Source: GCA-2861595 sp035536185
GTDB taxonomy: Bacteria; Actinomycetota; Acidimicrobiia; Acidimicrobiales; GCA-2861595
Direction: 5' to 3'
Assembly (NCBI GenBank): GCA_035536185.1
Contig: DATLOM010000018.1
Location: 62,001 to 126,000 of the forward strand
DNA: 64,000 nt
Shown: positions 15,836 to 24,279 of the stretch, in pieces
Layout of the letters: each line of letters opens with the position of its first letter
How positions within the stretch are numbered: the stretch's first letter is position 1
Program-made: the position numbers and the translations under genes
Notes under the pieces: model-generated
The model's input: only the letters and a program-made list of their open reading frames with translations
Database searches by the model: none
What the model was told of the DNA's origin: nothing

Positions 15836-16286
15836 CCCGGCGCCCGCCGCCGCTCAGCGGCCCCGCCGAACCACCTACGCCGTGGCAGTAACCGTCATGG
15901 GGGCGGGCTCGTGGGTTTCAGAAAGCAGTTCTGCGGCGGGCTGCCCCCACCAGGCCCTATGAGCACTCTTCTACGTCTCCGCCGCACCAACAAGGCTCTC
16001 CCCGCCACGTTGGAAGTGGGGAGAGACGCCCGTGGGGAAGCGGGATCCGCAAGCCCGACATGGGTCCTTCCTTCCCTTGCCGCCTCTTCTGGCTGGTCAG
16101 GGGCAGTTCCGCCGCTGGAGCTCCGCGCGGCGGACGGCGTTGACGCCGGCAGCCGGAAGCCCCTCCCCGCTTGAACCCGTAGGGCCACCAACATCGGCAG
16201 TGTCGGTAATCGCTCTTGCGGTCGGCAGCGAACCGGCCGGCGGTTGGTAGCCCGTCGTGAGGAGCGGCCGCGGAGCGGTCCGGCCT
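15836..16286. other. 451-bp gap without a convincing gene
   Basis: No confident gene is seen. Short imperfect palindromes occur, for example CCCCGCCACG...GTGGGG around 15996-16025 and GCGCGG-type arms near 16120. A plus-strand frame at 15911-16174 (starting GTG) encodes 87 residues ending in a basic tail (DAGSRKPLPA) and faintly resembles the low-complexity C-terminal tails of IS605-type TnpB proteins, but it lacks the zinc finger and catalytic motifs. It may be the scar of a lost mobile element. I see no tRNA or known RNA structure here. Confidence 0.4.
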
Positions 16287-16844
16287 TCAGCGGTCGAACA
16301 GCTCCGTCAGGTCGATGACCAGCCCCGGCATCAGCGGCGTGGAGAGCTTCTCGCCACTCCTGAGCTCCAGGGCAACGTCGAACGCCGGTGCTGAGGCGGC
16401 GGAACGGCGGAACACCAGGACGCTGACGGCCTCGCTGTCGACGAGCCACAGCTCGGCCACGCCGGCCCGCTCGTAGGTGGCCCGCTTGGTGCCGACGTCA
16501 TAGCGCCATGTCGACGGGGAGCGGACCTCGGCGACCAGGTCGGGCGGGCCCACGATGCGGCGCGCGTCGCGGGCGGGGCGGCGGGCCTCGGCCACCCACC
16601 ACACGTCGGGGGCAAACACGTTGTGGTCGTCGAGATGGACATCGACCGGGATGCCCGCCTCGCCCCGGCCCGGCTCGGCCCGGGACCACTCGTCCAGTCG
16701 GTGCCAGAGCTCGACCGTGAGCCGCTGATGACGAAGGTTGGGCTGGTTCACGACGACCTCTCCGTCGATGAGCTGCGTGAAGCGCGGCCCCGGCGGAAGG
16801 GCGAAGTACTCCTCGGCGCTCAAGCGCCTCGTCGTGACGGCCAT
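16287..16844 (-). CDS. Uma2-family (DUF820) endonuclease-like protein
   Basis: This 185-residue PD-(D/E)XK-fold protein is of the Uma2 type. The pattern is visible: LSAEEYFALP, LIDGEVVVNQP, HQRLTVELWHRLDEW, VFAPDVWWV (the metal-binding Asp), DLVAEVRSPST (Glu-x-x motif), KRATYERAGVAELWLVD and a closing beta region. The start is the ATG at 16844; the longer frame has an unlikely leader. These proteins are abundant in cyanobacteria and actinobacteria and are of unknown role, sometimes linked to mobile DNA. A second, different copy lies at 20362. It is flanked by a gene-free region and a family B repeat. Confidence 0.82.
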   Translation of the reverse strand: MAVTTRRLSAEEYFALPPGPRFTQLIDGEVVVNQPNLRHQRLTVELWHRLDEWSRAEPGRGEAGIPVDVHLDDHNVFAPDVWWVAEARRPARDARRIVGPPDLVAEVRSPSTWRYDVGTKRATYERAGVAELWLVDSEAVSVLVFRRSAASAPAFDVALELRSGEKLSTPLMPGLVIDLTELFDR

Positions 16845-16908
16845 GACTGAAGCGTAACAACCGGCTGCGACACAACCAGCGGCCAACCCGAGAGGGCGGC
16901 GGTCAGAG

Positions 16909-16989
16909 CCGGCGCAGAACTACTTGCGCGTTCGCAATGACTCTCGTCGGCGGGTTCTCATTTTTCTGGTGCAAGTAGTTCTGCGCCGG
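16909..16989. repeat. MITE-like inverted repeat, family B copy 3
   Basis: The arms (CCGGCGCAGAACTACTTGCGC at 16909-16929; GCAAGTAGTTCTGCGCCGG at 16971-16989) pair over 19 bp. The centre, read on the minus strand, aligns with copy 2 (GAAAAATGAGAACCCGCCGA), so this copy is in the opposite orientation. It directly abuts the tandem folD-derived repeats. The region 16845-17211 holds only these two repeat features and no gene. Confidence 0.85.
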
Positions 16990-16997
16990 AGCTCTCG

Positions 16998-17286
16998 GGC
17001 GTGGTGGCGTTCGGCGGCGTCGGTGGCGCTGCGCAGGAGCACGATCGTCGTAGGGCCGACGGCAGTCGCTGTGCGGTGGCGTTCGGCCGTCTCGGCGCGT
17101 TGGGCAGGAACAAGCGATCCGCATACACCCGACGGCAGTCAGGCGTGGTGGCGTTCGGCCGCGTCGGCGGCGTTGCGCAGGAACATGCGATCCTCATAGA
17201 CCCGACGGCAGTCAGGCGTGGTGGCGTTCGGCCGCGTCGACGGCGTTGCGCAGGAGCATGGCGATGGTCGTGGGGCCGACGCCGCC
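16998..17286. repeat. Four tandem 72-73-bp units derived from the folD 3' end
   Basis: Units start at about 16998, 17070, 17142 and 17215. The shared start is GTGGCGTTCGGC (at 17004, 17076, 17148 and 17221), giving periods of 72, 72 and 73. The last unit is the genuine folD C terminus; the other three lie beyond the folD stop codon. On the minus strand the unit next to the stop still reads MFLRNAADAAERHHA then stop, mirroring the real folD ending LLRNAVDAAERHHA. Units further from folD are more diverged, which suggests stepwise tandem duplication and decay. Confidence 0.85.
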
Positions 17287-18072
17287 CAGGCGGGGCGTGA
17301 TCCAGCCGGCCACCTCGGCCACGGACTCGTCCACGTCGGGCACGAGGCGCTTGCCCTCCCAGGTGATGCCGGCGCTGACCACTGCGGCACCGGGTCTCAC
17401 CATGTCGGGAGTGATGATCGAGGGGCTGCCGGCAGCGGCCACCAGGATGTCCGCCTGCCGGGTGTAGGCGCCCAGGTCGGCGATACCTGTGTGGACGACG
17501 GTGACGGCGGCGTTGGCGCCCGGTCGGTTGAGAGCCAGCAGTAGGGCCAGGGGCCGGCCGATGGTGAGGCCGCGCCCGACGATGACCACGTGGCGCCCGG
17601 CGATCTCCACGCCGTGGTGGACGAGCAGGGCCTGGATGCCTGCCGGCGTACAGGCCACCGGCGCCGGCACACCCATCACCAGGCGGCCGAGGTTCACCGG
17701 GTGCAGCCCGTCGACGTCCTTGTCGGGGTCGACCCGCAACAGCGCCGCCTCCTCGTTCAGCCCCGCCGGCAGGGGGAGCTGGACCAGGAAGGCGTCCACG
17801 GCAGGATCGCCGTTGAAGGCGTCGATGGCGGCGTGGACCTCGCCCTGAGTGGCGCCGGCAGGGAGCGCTTGGTGGAAGGAGGCGATCCCCAGCTCCTCGC
17901 AGTTGCGGTGCTTGCGGCCCACGTAGGAGGCGCTGTTCGGGTCGTCCCCCACCAGGATCGTCCCGAGGCCCGGGGTGATGCCGCGGTCGATGAGGGACTC
18001 GATCCGGTCGGCCAGCTCGGCCTTCACCGTGGCGAGGAAGGCGTCTCCGTCGAGCAGCTGCGCCGGCGCCAT
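17212..18072 (-). CDS. folD: Bifunctional methylene-THF dehydrogenase/methenyl-THF cyclohydrolase
   Basis: It interconverts 5,10-methylene-THF, methenyl-THF and 10-formyl-THF, feeding purN/purH and metF. It has 286 residues from the ATG at 18072. The active-site Tyr and Lys are in SASYVGRKHRNCEELGI. VQLPLP and DKDVDGLHPVNLG are the conserved folate-site blocks. VIVGRGLTIGRPLALLL is the NADP-binding stretch, with Leu-Thr in place of the more usual Ser. AGITWEGKRLVPDVD and TPRLGGVGPTTIAMLL close the protein. Its 3' end has been duplicated in tandem downstream. It follows purH on the same strand after 106 bases. Confidence 0.95.
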   Translation of the reverse strand: MAPAQLLDGDAFLATVKAELADRIESLIDRGITPGLGTILVGDDPNSASYVGRKHRNCEELGIASFHQALPAGATQGEVHAAIDAFNGDPAVDAFLVQLPLPAGLNEEAALLRVDPDKDVDGLHPVNLGRLVMGVPAPVACTPAGIQALLVHHGVEIAGRHVVIVGRGLTIGRPLALLLALNRPGANAAVTVVHTGIADLGAYTRQADILVAAAGSPSIITPDMVRPGAAVVSAGITWEGKRLVPDVDESVAEVAGWITPRLGGVGPTTIAMLLRNAVDAAERHHA

Positions 18073-18178
18073 CAGTGCTGCCCCACCAGCGCATGTCGGC
18101 CACGGAGACACTTCGGTTCGGCGCCGGCGGCGAAGGGGCTCGGTTCGGCGCCTGATGGGATGGTGGCCGTGAGGCGCA

Positions 18179-19714
18179 TCAGTGGAAGAACTGGCGCTCG
18201 CCGGTGAACACCATGGCGATGCCGTGCTCGTCGGCGGCGGCGATGACCTCGTCGTCGCGCAGGGAGCCGCCGGGCTGGATGATCACACCGACGCCGGCAC
18301 CCACGGCGGCGTCGACGCCGTCACGGAAGGGATAGAAGGCGTCGCTGGCACAGGCGCCGCCCTTGGCCCGGCCTGCGGCTTTGGCCGCGGCGATCTCGCC
18401 CGACTCCACCCGGTTCTGCTGGCCGGCGCCGATGCCGACGGCCTGGCCGCCTGCGACGAGCACGATGGCGTTCGACTTCACGTGGGCCACGACCCGCCAC
18501 GCCAGCTCGGCGTCGCGCCACTGCCCGTCCGTCGGGTGCACCCTGGTCACCACCCGCCAGCTGGCTCGCAACGATTCGAGACGCCGGGGCTCCTGGGCCA
18601 GGAACGCCAATCCCAGCTGGCGCAGGTCCAGGGGAAGGGCGTCGGGCGGCCGCGCCTCGAGGACCCGCAGGTTCTTCTTCGACAGCAAGAGTGCCAGTGC
18701 GTCCGGCTCGTAGGCCGGAGCCACGATGACCTCGGTGAAGACCGGCGCCAGCGCCTCGGCCAAGGCCAGGGGGACGGGCCGATTGCTGGCCACGATGCCG
18801 CCGAAGGCCGACCGGGGATCGCATTCGTGGGCCAGTTGGTACGCGGCCGTGATGTCACCCGCCACGGCGAGGCCGCAGGGGTTGGCGTGCTTGATGATGG
18901 CCACGGACGGCTCGCCACCCACGTCGTGGACCAGGCGCCACGCCGCCTCGGTGTCGTAGAGGTTGAGGTACGAGAGGGCCTTGCCACCGTGCTGGGTGGC
19001 GTCGTCCCACCAGCCGGTCTCACCTACACGCCGGTAACGCGCGCCCTGCTGGTGCGGGTTCTCTCCGTAACGAAGGGGCGGCTCGGTCCGCTCGAGGGCC
19101 AGGTGGAGGGTGGGCGGCAGCACCTCGGTGTCACCGCCGGCGCCTCCGGCATCGAACCACGAGACGATGGCCGCGTCGTAGGCCGCGGTGTGGGCGAAGG
19201 CGGCCCGGGCCAGGCGCCGGCGGGTGTCATCCGACAGTTCGCCGTCACGGCGCAGCTCGTCGAGCACGGGCCCGTAGTAGGCGGGGTCGACAACGACTCC
19301 GACCGACCCGTGGTTCTTGGCCGCGGCCCGCACCATGGTGGGGCCGCCGACATCGATCATCTCTATCGACGGCTCGACCACGAACGGGTACAGGTTGCAC
19401 ACCACCAGATCGATGGGCGTGATCCCCTGCGCAACGAGGTCTGCCTCGTGCTCTGGTTTGGCGCGGTCGGCCAGGATGCCGCCGTGGATCTTGGGATGGA
19501 GGGTCTTGACCCGCCCGCCCAGCATCTCGGGTGCACCCGTCACGGTCTCGACGGCGGTGTGCGGGATTCCCGCTTCAGCCAGAGCGGTGGAGGTGCCCCC
19601 GCTGGAGACCAGCTCGAAGCCGAGCGACACCAACCCCGATGCCAGCGCCTCCAGGCCGGTCTTGTCGTAGACCGAGAGAAGGGCGCGGCGGGGTCCGGAG
19701 GGTGACGCGGTCAT
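18179..19714 (-). CDS. purH: AICAR transformylase/IMP cyclohydrolase
   Basis: It catalyses the last two steps of IMP synthesis. The 511 residues fit the family. The N-terminal MGS-like IMP cyclohydrolase domain includes [40 protein letters not shown] and NLYPF. The C-terminal transformylase includes [72 protein letters not shown] and [14 protein letters not shown]. The ATG overlaps the purN stop codon by 4 bases (ATGA), so the two are translationally coupled. The MoxR-type gene that follows purH in mycobacteria has moved away, to 1524. Confidence 0.97.
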   Translation of the reverse strand: MTASPSGPRRALLSVYDKTGLEALASGLVSLGFELVSSGGTSTALAEAGIPHTAVETVTGAPEMLGGRVKTLHPKIHGGILADRAKPEHEADLVAQGITPIDLVVCNLYPFVVEPSIEMIDVGGPTMVRAAAKNHGSVGVVVDPAYYGPVLDELRRDGELSDDTRRRLARAAFAHTAAYDAAIVSWFDAGGAGGDTEVLPPTLHLALERTEPPLRYGENPHQQGARYRRVGETGWWDDATQHGGKALSYLNLYDTEAAWRLVHDVGGEPSVAIIKHANPCGLAVAGDITAAYQLAHECDPRSAFGGIVASNRPVPLALAEALAPVFTEVIVAPAYEPDALALLLSKKNLRVLEARPPDALPLDLRQLGLAFLAQEPRRLESLRASWRVVTRVHPTDGQWRDAELAWRVVAHVKSNAIVLVAGGQAVGIGAGQQNRVESGEIAAAKAAGRAKGGACASDAFYPFRDGVDAAVGAGVGVIIQPGGSLRDDEVIAAADEHGIAMVFTGERQFFH

Positions 19715-20265
19715 GAGCCGATCAGGTCCCGGATGGTCTGCGGGTACAGGCGGCGCTCGACATGCTTGATGCGCTCGTGGAGAGACTCCGCGGTGTCGCC
19801 GGCCAGGACGGGCACGGCCTCCTGGGCCAGGATCGGCCCGGCGTCCACGTCGACTGTGGCCACGTGGACGGTGCAGCCGGTGACCTTGACGCCAGCGGCC
19901 AGCGCATCCTCGACGGCGTGCCAGCCGGGGAAGGCCGGCAACAGGGCCGGGTGGGTGTTGAGCACCCGCTCCGGATAGGCATCGAACAACGGCTTCTCCA
20001 GCACGGTGCCGAAGCCGGCCATGGCCACCAGGCGGGGCGAATGGGGGGCGAGGGCGTCGAGCACGGCGTGGGTATAGGCAAGGCGGTCGAAGCCGGCGCC
20101 GAAGCTCTGGCGCTCCACCAAGGTGGCGGGAACACCGGCGGTGGTCGCGACCTCGATGGCCCGGCAGGGACGGTCGACGACCACCACCGAAACCGGAAGC
20201 TCCACCTCCAGCATCGCCTCCAGAATCGTCCCGCTCCCCGACGCCAGGACAGCTATTCCCTCCAC
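19711..20265 (-). CDS. purN: Phosphoribosylglycinamide formyltransferase
   Basis: It formylates GAR to FGAR using 10-formyl-THF, the third step of purine synthesis. It has 184 residues. The phosphate-binding start is VLASGSGTILEAM, where the usual form is GSGSNLQA; the Thr-Ile replacement is mildly unusual. The catalytic block is VLNTHPALLPAFPGW (Asn and His), where most relatives have N-I-H-P-S-L-L-P, and the catalytic Asp is in TVDVDAGPILAQ. Translation starts at ATG 20265 and ends in a 4-base overlap with purH. The conserved key residues suggest it is active. Confidence 0.93.
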   Translation of the reverse strand: MEGIAVLASGSGTILEAMLEVELPVSVVVVDRPCRAIEVATTAGVPATLVERQSFGAGFDRLAYTHAVLDALAPHSPRLVAMAGFGTVLEKPLFDAYPERVLNTHPALLPAFPGWHAVEDALAAGVKVTGCTVHVATVDVDAGPILAQEAVPVLAGDTAESLHERIKHVERRLYPQTIRDLIGS

Positions 20266-20361
20266 CCCGGGGAGGCTACAGCGGCGGGCTCTGGCGTCGA
20301 ACGGCGCACCGTCGCCCGCAGGTCAACCTGGCCAGAGATGACGTGGACCTGATCCGTCTCG

Positions 20362-20916
20362 TCAGCCCAGGATGTCGTCGACGGTGACGGTGACACCGAC
20401 CGCGGTGAGATCGTCGCCCCGCGCCGCGTGGCGGGTCTCGACGTACCCGTCCGGCCCCGGCTGGGTCCAGACGTCGACGGCCTCGGCGTTCACGTCGACC
20501 ACCCATGTTTCGGCCACGCCTGCCCGCCCGTACATCGGGACCTTCACGCCGCGGTCCCACCCGACGGAGGTGTCGGCCACCTCGACCACCAGCAGTACAT
20601 CGGCCGGTCCGGGGTGACCACCGGCGTAGAAGTCGGTACGGGGCGCCAACACGGCGATGTCGGGCTGGGGCTCGGACAGGTCGCCTATCTGGACCGGGTT
20701 CTGCACCCGGACGATCGCCCGCTCGCCGATCCGGGTGACGAGCAGCCGGGTGAGGCGGTCCACGCACGCGGCGTGCCGGCTCCCGACGGGTGTCATGTCG
20801 ATGATCTCCCCCTCGACCAGTTCCACCCGGTCGTCCTGGCCGAACAGGCCGGTATCGCCCATCCGGTGGTACTCCTCAACGGTGAAGCGATGCCGCTCGG
20901 GTGCAGCCGAAGTCAT
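20362..20916 (-). CDS. Uma2-family (DUF820) endonuclease-like protein
   Basis: A second Uma2-type PD-(D/E)XK protein, 184 residues from the ATG at 20916. Visible motifs are FTVEEYHRMGDTGLF, RVELVEGEIIDMTPVGSRH, PVQIGDLSEPQPDIAVL (metal Asp), DVLLVVEVADTSVGWDRGVK (Glu-x-x with the usual D-x-x-K), YGRAGVAETWVVDV and a closing VDDILG. It resembles cyanobacterial Uma2 proteins more than the copy at 16287 does, so the two are not a recent duplication. It lies just upstream of purN on the same strand, with 96 bases between. Its role is unknown. Confidence 0.87.
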   Translation of the reverse strand: MTSAAPERHRFTVEEYHRMGDTGLFGQDDRVELVEGEIIDMTPVGSRHAACVDRLTRLLVTRIGERAIVRVQNPVQIGDLSEPQPDIAVLAPRTDFYAGGHPGPADVLLVVEVADTSVGWDRGVKVPMYGRAGVAETWVVDVNAEAVDVWTQPGPDGYVETRHAARGDDLTAVGVTVTVDDILG

Positions 20917-20984
20917 CCCACCACGATATGCCCGCCCAGAAGTGGCGCCGGGCACGCTGGCGGCCGCCATGGCCCGACGTGGGA

Positions 20985-22076
20985 CTACAGGGGTGGGTCG
21001 ACGCAGCCCGAGGAGCCGCCGCCGCCGCCGGCGGGGCTGGAACGGGGGTAGGGCTCGGTGTACCCGGAGCCGGGGTCGCCGGTGTTGAGGAAGCGCAGAA
21101 CGCCTCGCGCCACGGCCTCACCCTCCACCTGCTGCACGTCGGGGCGGGTCAACAGGTCGGCCTCGGGCGGGTTGGACACGAAGGCCAGCTCGGCCAGCAC
21201 GGCAGTGATGCCCTGGGTCAGGCGCAAGATCCCGTAGTAGTCGCCGCCGGCGGTGTTGCGGCGGTACTTGGCCCCGGCATCGGTGTCGGCCACCCACGGA
21301 ATGGCATAAGCGGACAATGCCTTGACCACCTCCTCGTAGACGAGGCCGGACAGCCGCTTCGAGTCTGAGTTGTCGACCTGGTAGTAGGTCTCGCTGCCAG
21401 GCGTGGCCCGCGGACCGTCGGGCTCGGCGTTGTGGTGGACCGACACGAAGGCCTTCGGGTTGAGGGCCTTCGCCACCTTGGCCCTGGTCGACAGCGTGAC
21501 CCGGTGGTCGCCGGTGCGGGTGAGCATCGTCGACACCCCGGCCCGCTCCAGCGCCGCCTTGGCGTGGTTGACGACGGCCAGGTTGATGCCCTTCTCGCTG
21601 AGGCCGTTGGGGCCGACGGCGCCGGGCTCCTTCCCACCGTGCCCGGCGTCCAGCACCACCGTCGCCCGCTCGACCAGGGTGCCCTGGACGACAGCGGTGC
21701 GGGCGCACGGCGTCTCCACCACGAAGGCATCGCCCTCCCGGCGCAGCATGGGCAGGACGAGGCCGCCCTGGGTGACGACGACCCCCGAGGCCTCTGTCCT
21801 GTTCGGCGGCAACTGGCTGCGCGCCGCCGTCGTGGACGGCGCCGGCGGGGCCGTGGTGGCAACAGTCGGTGGAGCAGTCACCGGCGCGAGAGTGGTCGTG
21901 GAGGCCGTCGTCGTGGTCGCGACGACCGTGGTCGTGGAGGACGACGCCGCCGTGCGTACCGACGAAGGGTCGTCGCCGGTGCCGTCGACCACGCCGGCGG
22001 CGATCACGGATACGAGGAAGAGGGCGGCGACGACGACACGCATGGAGAAGCGATCCACCGTACCCGAGGCCGGCAT
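20985..22076 (-). CDS. N-acetylmuramoyl-L-alanine amidase (Amidase_3), secreted
   Basis: This 363-residue zinc amidase cleaves the bond between muramic acid and L-Ala in peptidoglycan. It has an N-terminal signal or anchor segment (MRVVVAALFLVSVIAAGVV from residue 12), a Ser/Thr/Ala-rich linker (about 35-90), then the catalytic domain. Zinc ligands are visible as VVLDAGHGGKEPGAVG (His, Glu) and FVSVHHNAEPDG (His). The catalytic Glu is in AVLAELAFVSNPPEA. A Gly/Ser-rich tail ends the protein. The start may be ATG 22076 or the internal ATG at 22043. It lies downstream of sucCD on the same strand, separated by a degenerate family A repeat. Confidence 0.92.
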   Translation of the reverse strand: MPASGTVDRFSMRVVVAALFLVSVIAAGVVDGTGDDPSSVRTAASSSTTTVVATTTTASTTTLAPVTAPPTVATTAPPAPSTTAARSQLPPNRTEASGVVVTQGGLVLPMLRREGDAFVVETPCARTAVVQGTLVERATVVLDAGHGGKEPGAVGPNGLSEKGINLAVVNHAKAALERAGVSTMLTRTGDHRVTLSTRAKVAKALNPKAFVSVHHNAEPDGPRATPGSETYYQVDNSDSKRLSGLVYEEVVKALSAYAIPWVADTDAGAKYRRNTAGGDYYGILRLTQGITAVLAELAFVSNPPEADLLTRPDVQQVEGEAVARGVLRFLNTGDPGSGYTEPYPRSSPAGGGGGSSGCVDPPL

Positions 22077-22093
22077 GCCCGCCGAGCCGGCTT

Positions 22094-22133
22094 CGACTGC
22101 ATAGCGGGCGGATTCCGCCCGTATCTACTCGAA
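22094..22133. repeat. Palindromic repeat family A, copy 3 (degenerate)
   Basis: The sequence keeps the core CATAGCGGGCGGATTCCGCCCG (22100-22121), but the outer arms differ by several bases (GACTGCATAG against CCCGTATCTACTC). It lies between sucD and the amidase gene, both on the minus strand, 15 bases after the sucD stop. It probably serves as, or was captured as, the sucCD terminator. Confidence 0.7.
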
Positions 22134-22148
22134 ACGGGCGAAGAGGAC

Positions 22149-23042
22149 TCAGGCTCGAGCCAGGCCGGCGACCACCTCGGCCATCAGCTCGCCGGCTTCG
22201 GTGGGGTTCATCCCGACGCGCGCGCCGGCGCCGGCCAGGGCGTCCATCTTGGCCTGGGCCGTGCCCGTCGAGCCGGAGACGATGGCGCCGGCGTGGCCCA
22301 TCTTGCGGCCTGGCGGGGCGGCCACGCCGGCCACGTAGGCGACCACCGGCTTGGTCATCCCGTCGGCGATGAAGGCGGCCGCCTCCTCCTCGGCGGAACC
22401 GCCGATCTCGCCGATCAGCATCACCGCCCTGGTGGCGGGGTCGGCCTCGAAGGCCTCCAGGCAGTCGACGAAGGTGGTGCCCGGCACGGGATCGCCACCG
22501 ATGCCCACGCACGTGGTGACGCCGATGCCCTTCTGCTTCAGCTCGTACAGCGCCTGGTAGGTGAGGGTGCCCGATCGGCTCACGATGCCCACCGGACCGC
22601 CCCCCAAGGCGATCTCCCCGGCGGTGATGCCGATGTTGCACTCGCCCGGGGTGATGATCCCCGGGCAGTTCGGCCCGAGGATGCGGGTAGCGCGGTGGTG
22701 GCGCTTCAAGGCGTTGAACATGAGGGCCTGGTCGTGGGCCGGCACTCCCTCGGTGATCACCACGATCATCTCCATCTCGGCCTGCGCCGCCTCCCGCACC
22801 GCGCCGGGCACGCCGGCGGCGGGGATGAAGACGCACGACACGGTGGCGCCGGTGGCCTCCCTGGCATCGGCGACGGTGGCGAAGATGGGGATGCCCTCCA
22901 CGTCGGTGCCCGCCTTCTTCGGGTTGGTCCCGGCCACCACCTGGGTGCCGTAGGCCCGGTTGCGAAGGCCGTAGAAGCGACCCTGGCTCCCGGTGAGGCC
23001 CTGCACGACCACCTTGGTGGAGGCGCCGACGAAGATGCTCAT
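22149..23042 (-). CDS. sucD: Succinyl-CoA synthetase alpha subunit
   Basis: With SucC it converts succinyl-CoA to succinate with formation of ATP or GTP in the TCA cycle. It has 297 residues. The CoA-binding Rossmann part has VVVQGLTGSQGRFYGLRNRAYG and ILGPNCPGIITPGE. The phospho-histidine is in the block GHAGAIVSGSTGTAQAKM; GIVSRSGTLTYQ and CVGIGGDPVPGTTF are other family signatures. The ATG at 23042 overlaps the sucC stop by 4 bases, so the pair is coupled. A degenerate palindromic repeat follows the stop. Confidence 0.96.
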   Translation of the reverse strand: MSIFVGASTKVVVQGLTGSQGRFYGLRNRAYGTQVVAGTNPKKAGTDVEGIPIFATVADAREATGATVSCVFIPAAGVPGAVREAAQAEMEMIVVITEGVPAHDQALMFNALKRHHRATRILGPNCPGIITPGECNIGITAGEIALGGGPVGIVSRSGTLTYQALYELKQKGIGVTTCVGIGGDPVPGTTFVDCLEAFEADPATRAVMLIGEIGGSAEEEAAAFIADGMTKPVVAYVAGVAAPPGRKMGHAGAIVSGSTGTAQAKMDALAGAGARVGMNPTEAGELMAEVVAGLARA

Positions 23043-24196
23043 GCCGGTCCCCCCTGGTCTCCCGCCAACCCGACGGCGGTGCGGGCGGCGTCGAGCATGG
23101 TCGGGCGGCTCACCAGGCGGTCGGACTCGTGCTCGGCCAGGATGGCCCGGCCCTCGGCCGCGTTGGTCCCGTCCAGGCGCACGACGATGGGCGACGAGAT
23201 GTCCACACGGGCCATGGCCTCCACGATGCCCTTGGCCACCTCCTCGCCCCGGGTGATGCCGCCGAAGATGTTGACGAACATGGCCCGTACCTCGGGGTCG
23301 GAGTCCACCACCTCCAGGGCGTCGGCCATCACCTCGGCGCTGGCGCCGCCGCCGATGTCGAGGAAGTTGGCCGGACGGCCGCCCACCTGGTGCACCACGT
23401 CGACGGTGCTCATGGCCAGGCCGGCGCCGTTGGCGATGATGCCGACCTCACCGTCGAGCCCCACGTACTGGAGACCCTTCTCCCGGGCCAGTCGCTCGCG
23501 GGCGTCGAGCACCTCCATGCCCCGGAACTCGTCCCACTCGGGATGACGGAAGCCGGCGCTGTCGTCGAGGGTCACCTTGGCGTCCAGAGCCACGACGGCA
23601 CCGCCAGTGGCCACGACGAGCGGGTTGACCTCGACCAGGTCGGCATCGCCCTCCACGAAGCAGCGGTAGAGGTCCAGCAGCAGGCCGATGGTGGCCTCCT
23701 CGGCGGCCGCGGCCAGGCCGGCGGAACGCACCCATTCCCTGCACGCCGGCTCGTCCAGCCCGTCCACCGGGTCGACGTGGAGGCGGGCGATGGCGTCGGG
23801 CCGCTCCGCCGCCACTTGCTCGATGTCGACCCCACCCTCCGTCGACAGCATCCCCAGGTGGTCGCGAGCCGCCCGGTCGAGGGTGAAGGAGGCGTAGTAC
23901 TCCTCGGCGATCTGGGTGGCCCGCTCCACCAGCACACGGGTGACGGTGTGGCCGCGGATGTCCATGCCCAGGATCTCCGCGGTCACGGCTCGCACCTCCG
24001 CCGCGTCGGCGGCCAGCTTGATGCCCCCGGCCTTGCCCCGGCCGCCCACGGCCACCTGAGCCTTCACCACCGCCGGGTAGCCACAGCTTTCGGCGGCAGC
24101 CACGGCCTCGTCCACGCCGGTGGCCACGCCGCCGAGGGAGACGGGAATGGCGAACCGGGCGAAGTACTGCTTTCCTTGGTACTCCAGCAGGTCCAT
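23039..24196 (-). CDS. sucC: Succinyl-CoA synthetase beta subunit
   Basis: The ATP-grasp subunit of succinyl-CoA synthetase, 385 residues from the ATG at 24196 (MDLLEYQGKQYFARF is the typical start; the frame continues upstream without family match). Blocks seen are PAVVKAQVAVGGRGKAGGIK, EEYYASFTLDRA, EVNPLVVA with the metal-binding Glu and Asn, ALDAKVTLDD, GIIANGAGLAMSTVD, NFLDIGGGASAEV and FVNIFGGITRGEEVA. It is the first gene of the sucC-sucD pair. The start region is divergent from the gene at 24280. Confidence 0.96.
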   Translation of the reverse strand: MDLLEYQGKQYFARFAIPVSLGGVATGVDEAVAAAESCGYPAVVKAQVAVGGRGKAGGIKLAADAAEVRAVTAEILGMDIRGHTVTRVLVERATQIAEEYYASFTLDRAARDHLGMLSTEGGVDIEQVAAERPDAIARLHVDPVDGLDEPACREWVRSAGLAAAAEEATIGLLLDLYRCFVEGDADLVEVNPLVVATGGAVVALDAKVTLDDSAGFRHPEWDEFRGMEVLDARERLAREKGLQYVGLDGEVGIIANGAGLAMSTVDVVHQVGGRPANFLDIGGGASAEVMADALEVVDSDPEVRAMFVNIFGGITRGEEVAKGIVEAMARVDISSPIVVRLDGTNAAEGRAILAEHESDRLVSRPTMLDAARTAVGLAGDQGGPA

Positions 24197-24279
24197 GCTC
24201 GCCTCGCCTCGTCTAGTGCCGCCGCCCGGCACTGGCGCCGGTTGCAGTCGCAGCTCGCCCCCGCGGCGATACTACGCAG

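Noticed and set aside
15911..16174. TnpB fragment called as a gene
   Set aside because: No zinc finger or RuvC motif; resemblance is limited to a low-complexity tail, so it is kept only as a weak finding.
16998..17286. Possible CRISPR array or satellite
   Set aside because: Units are 72-73 bp with no alternating unique spacers, and they match the folD coding end, so this is tandem duplication.
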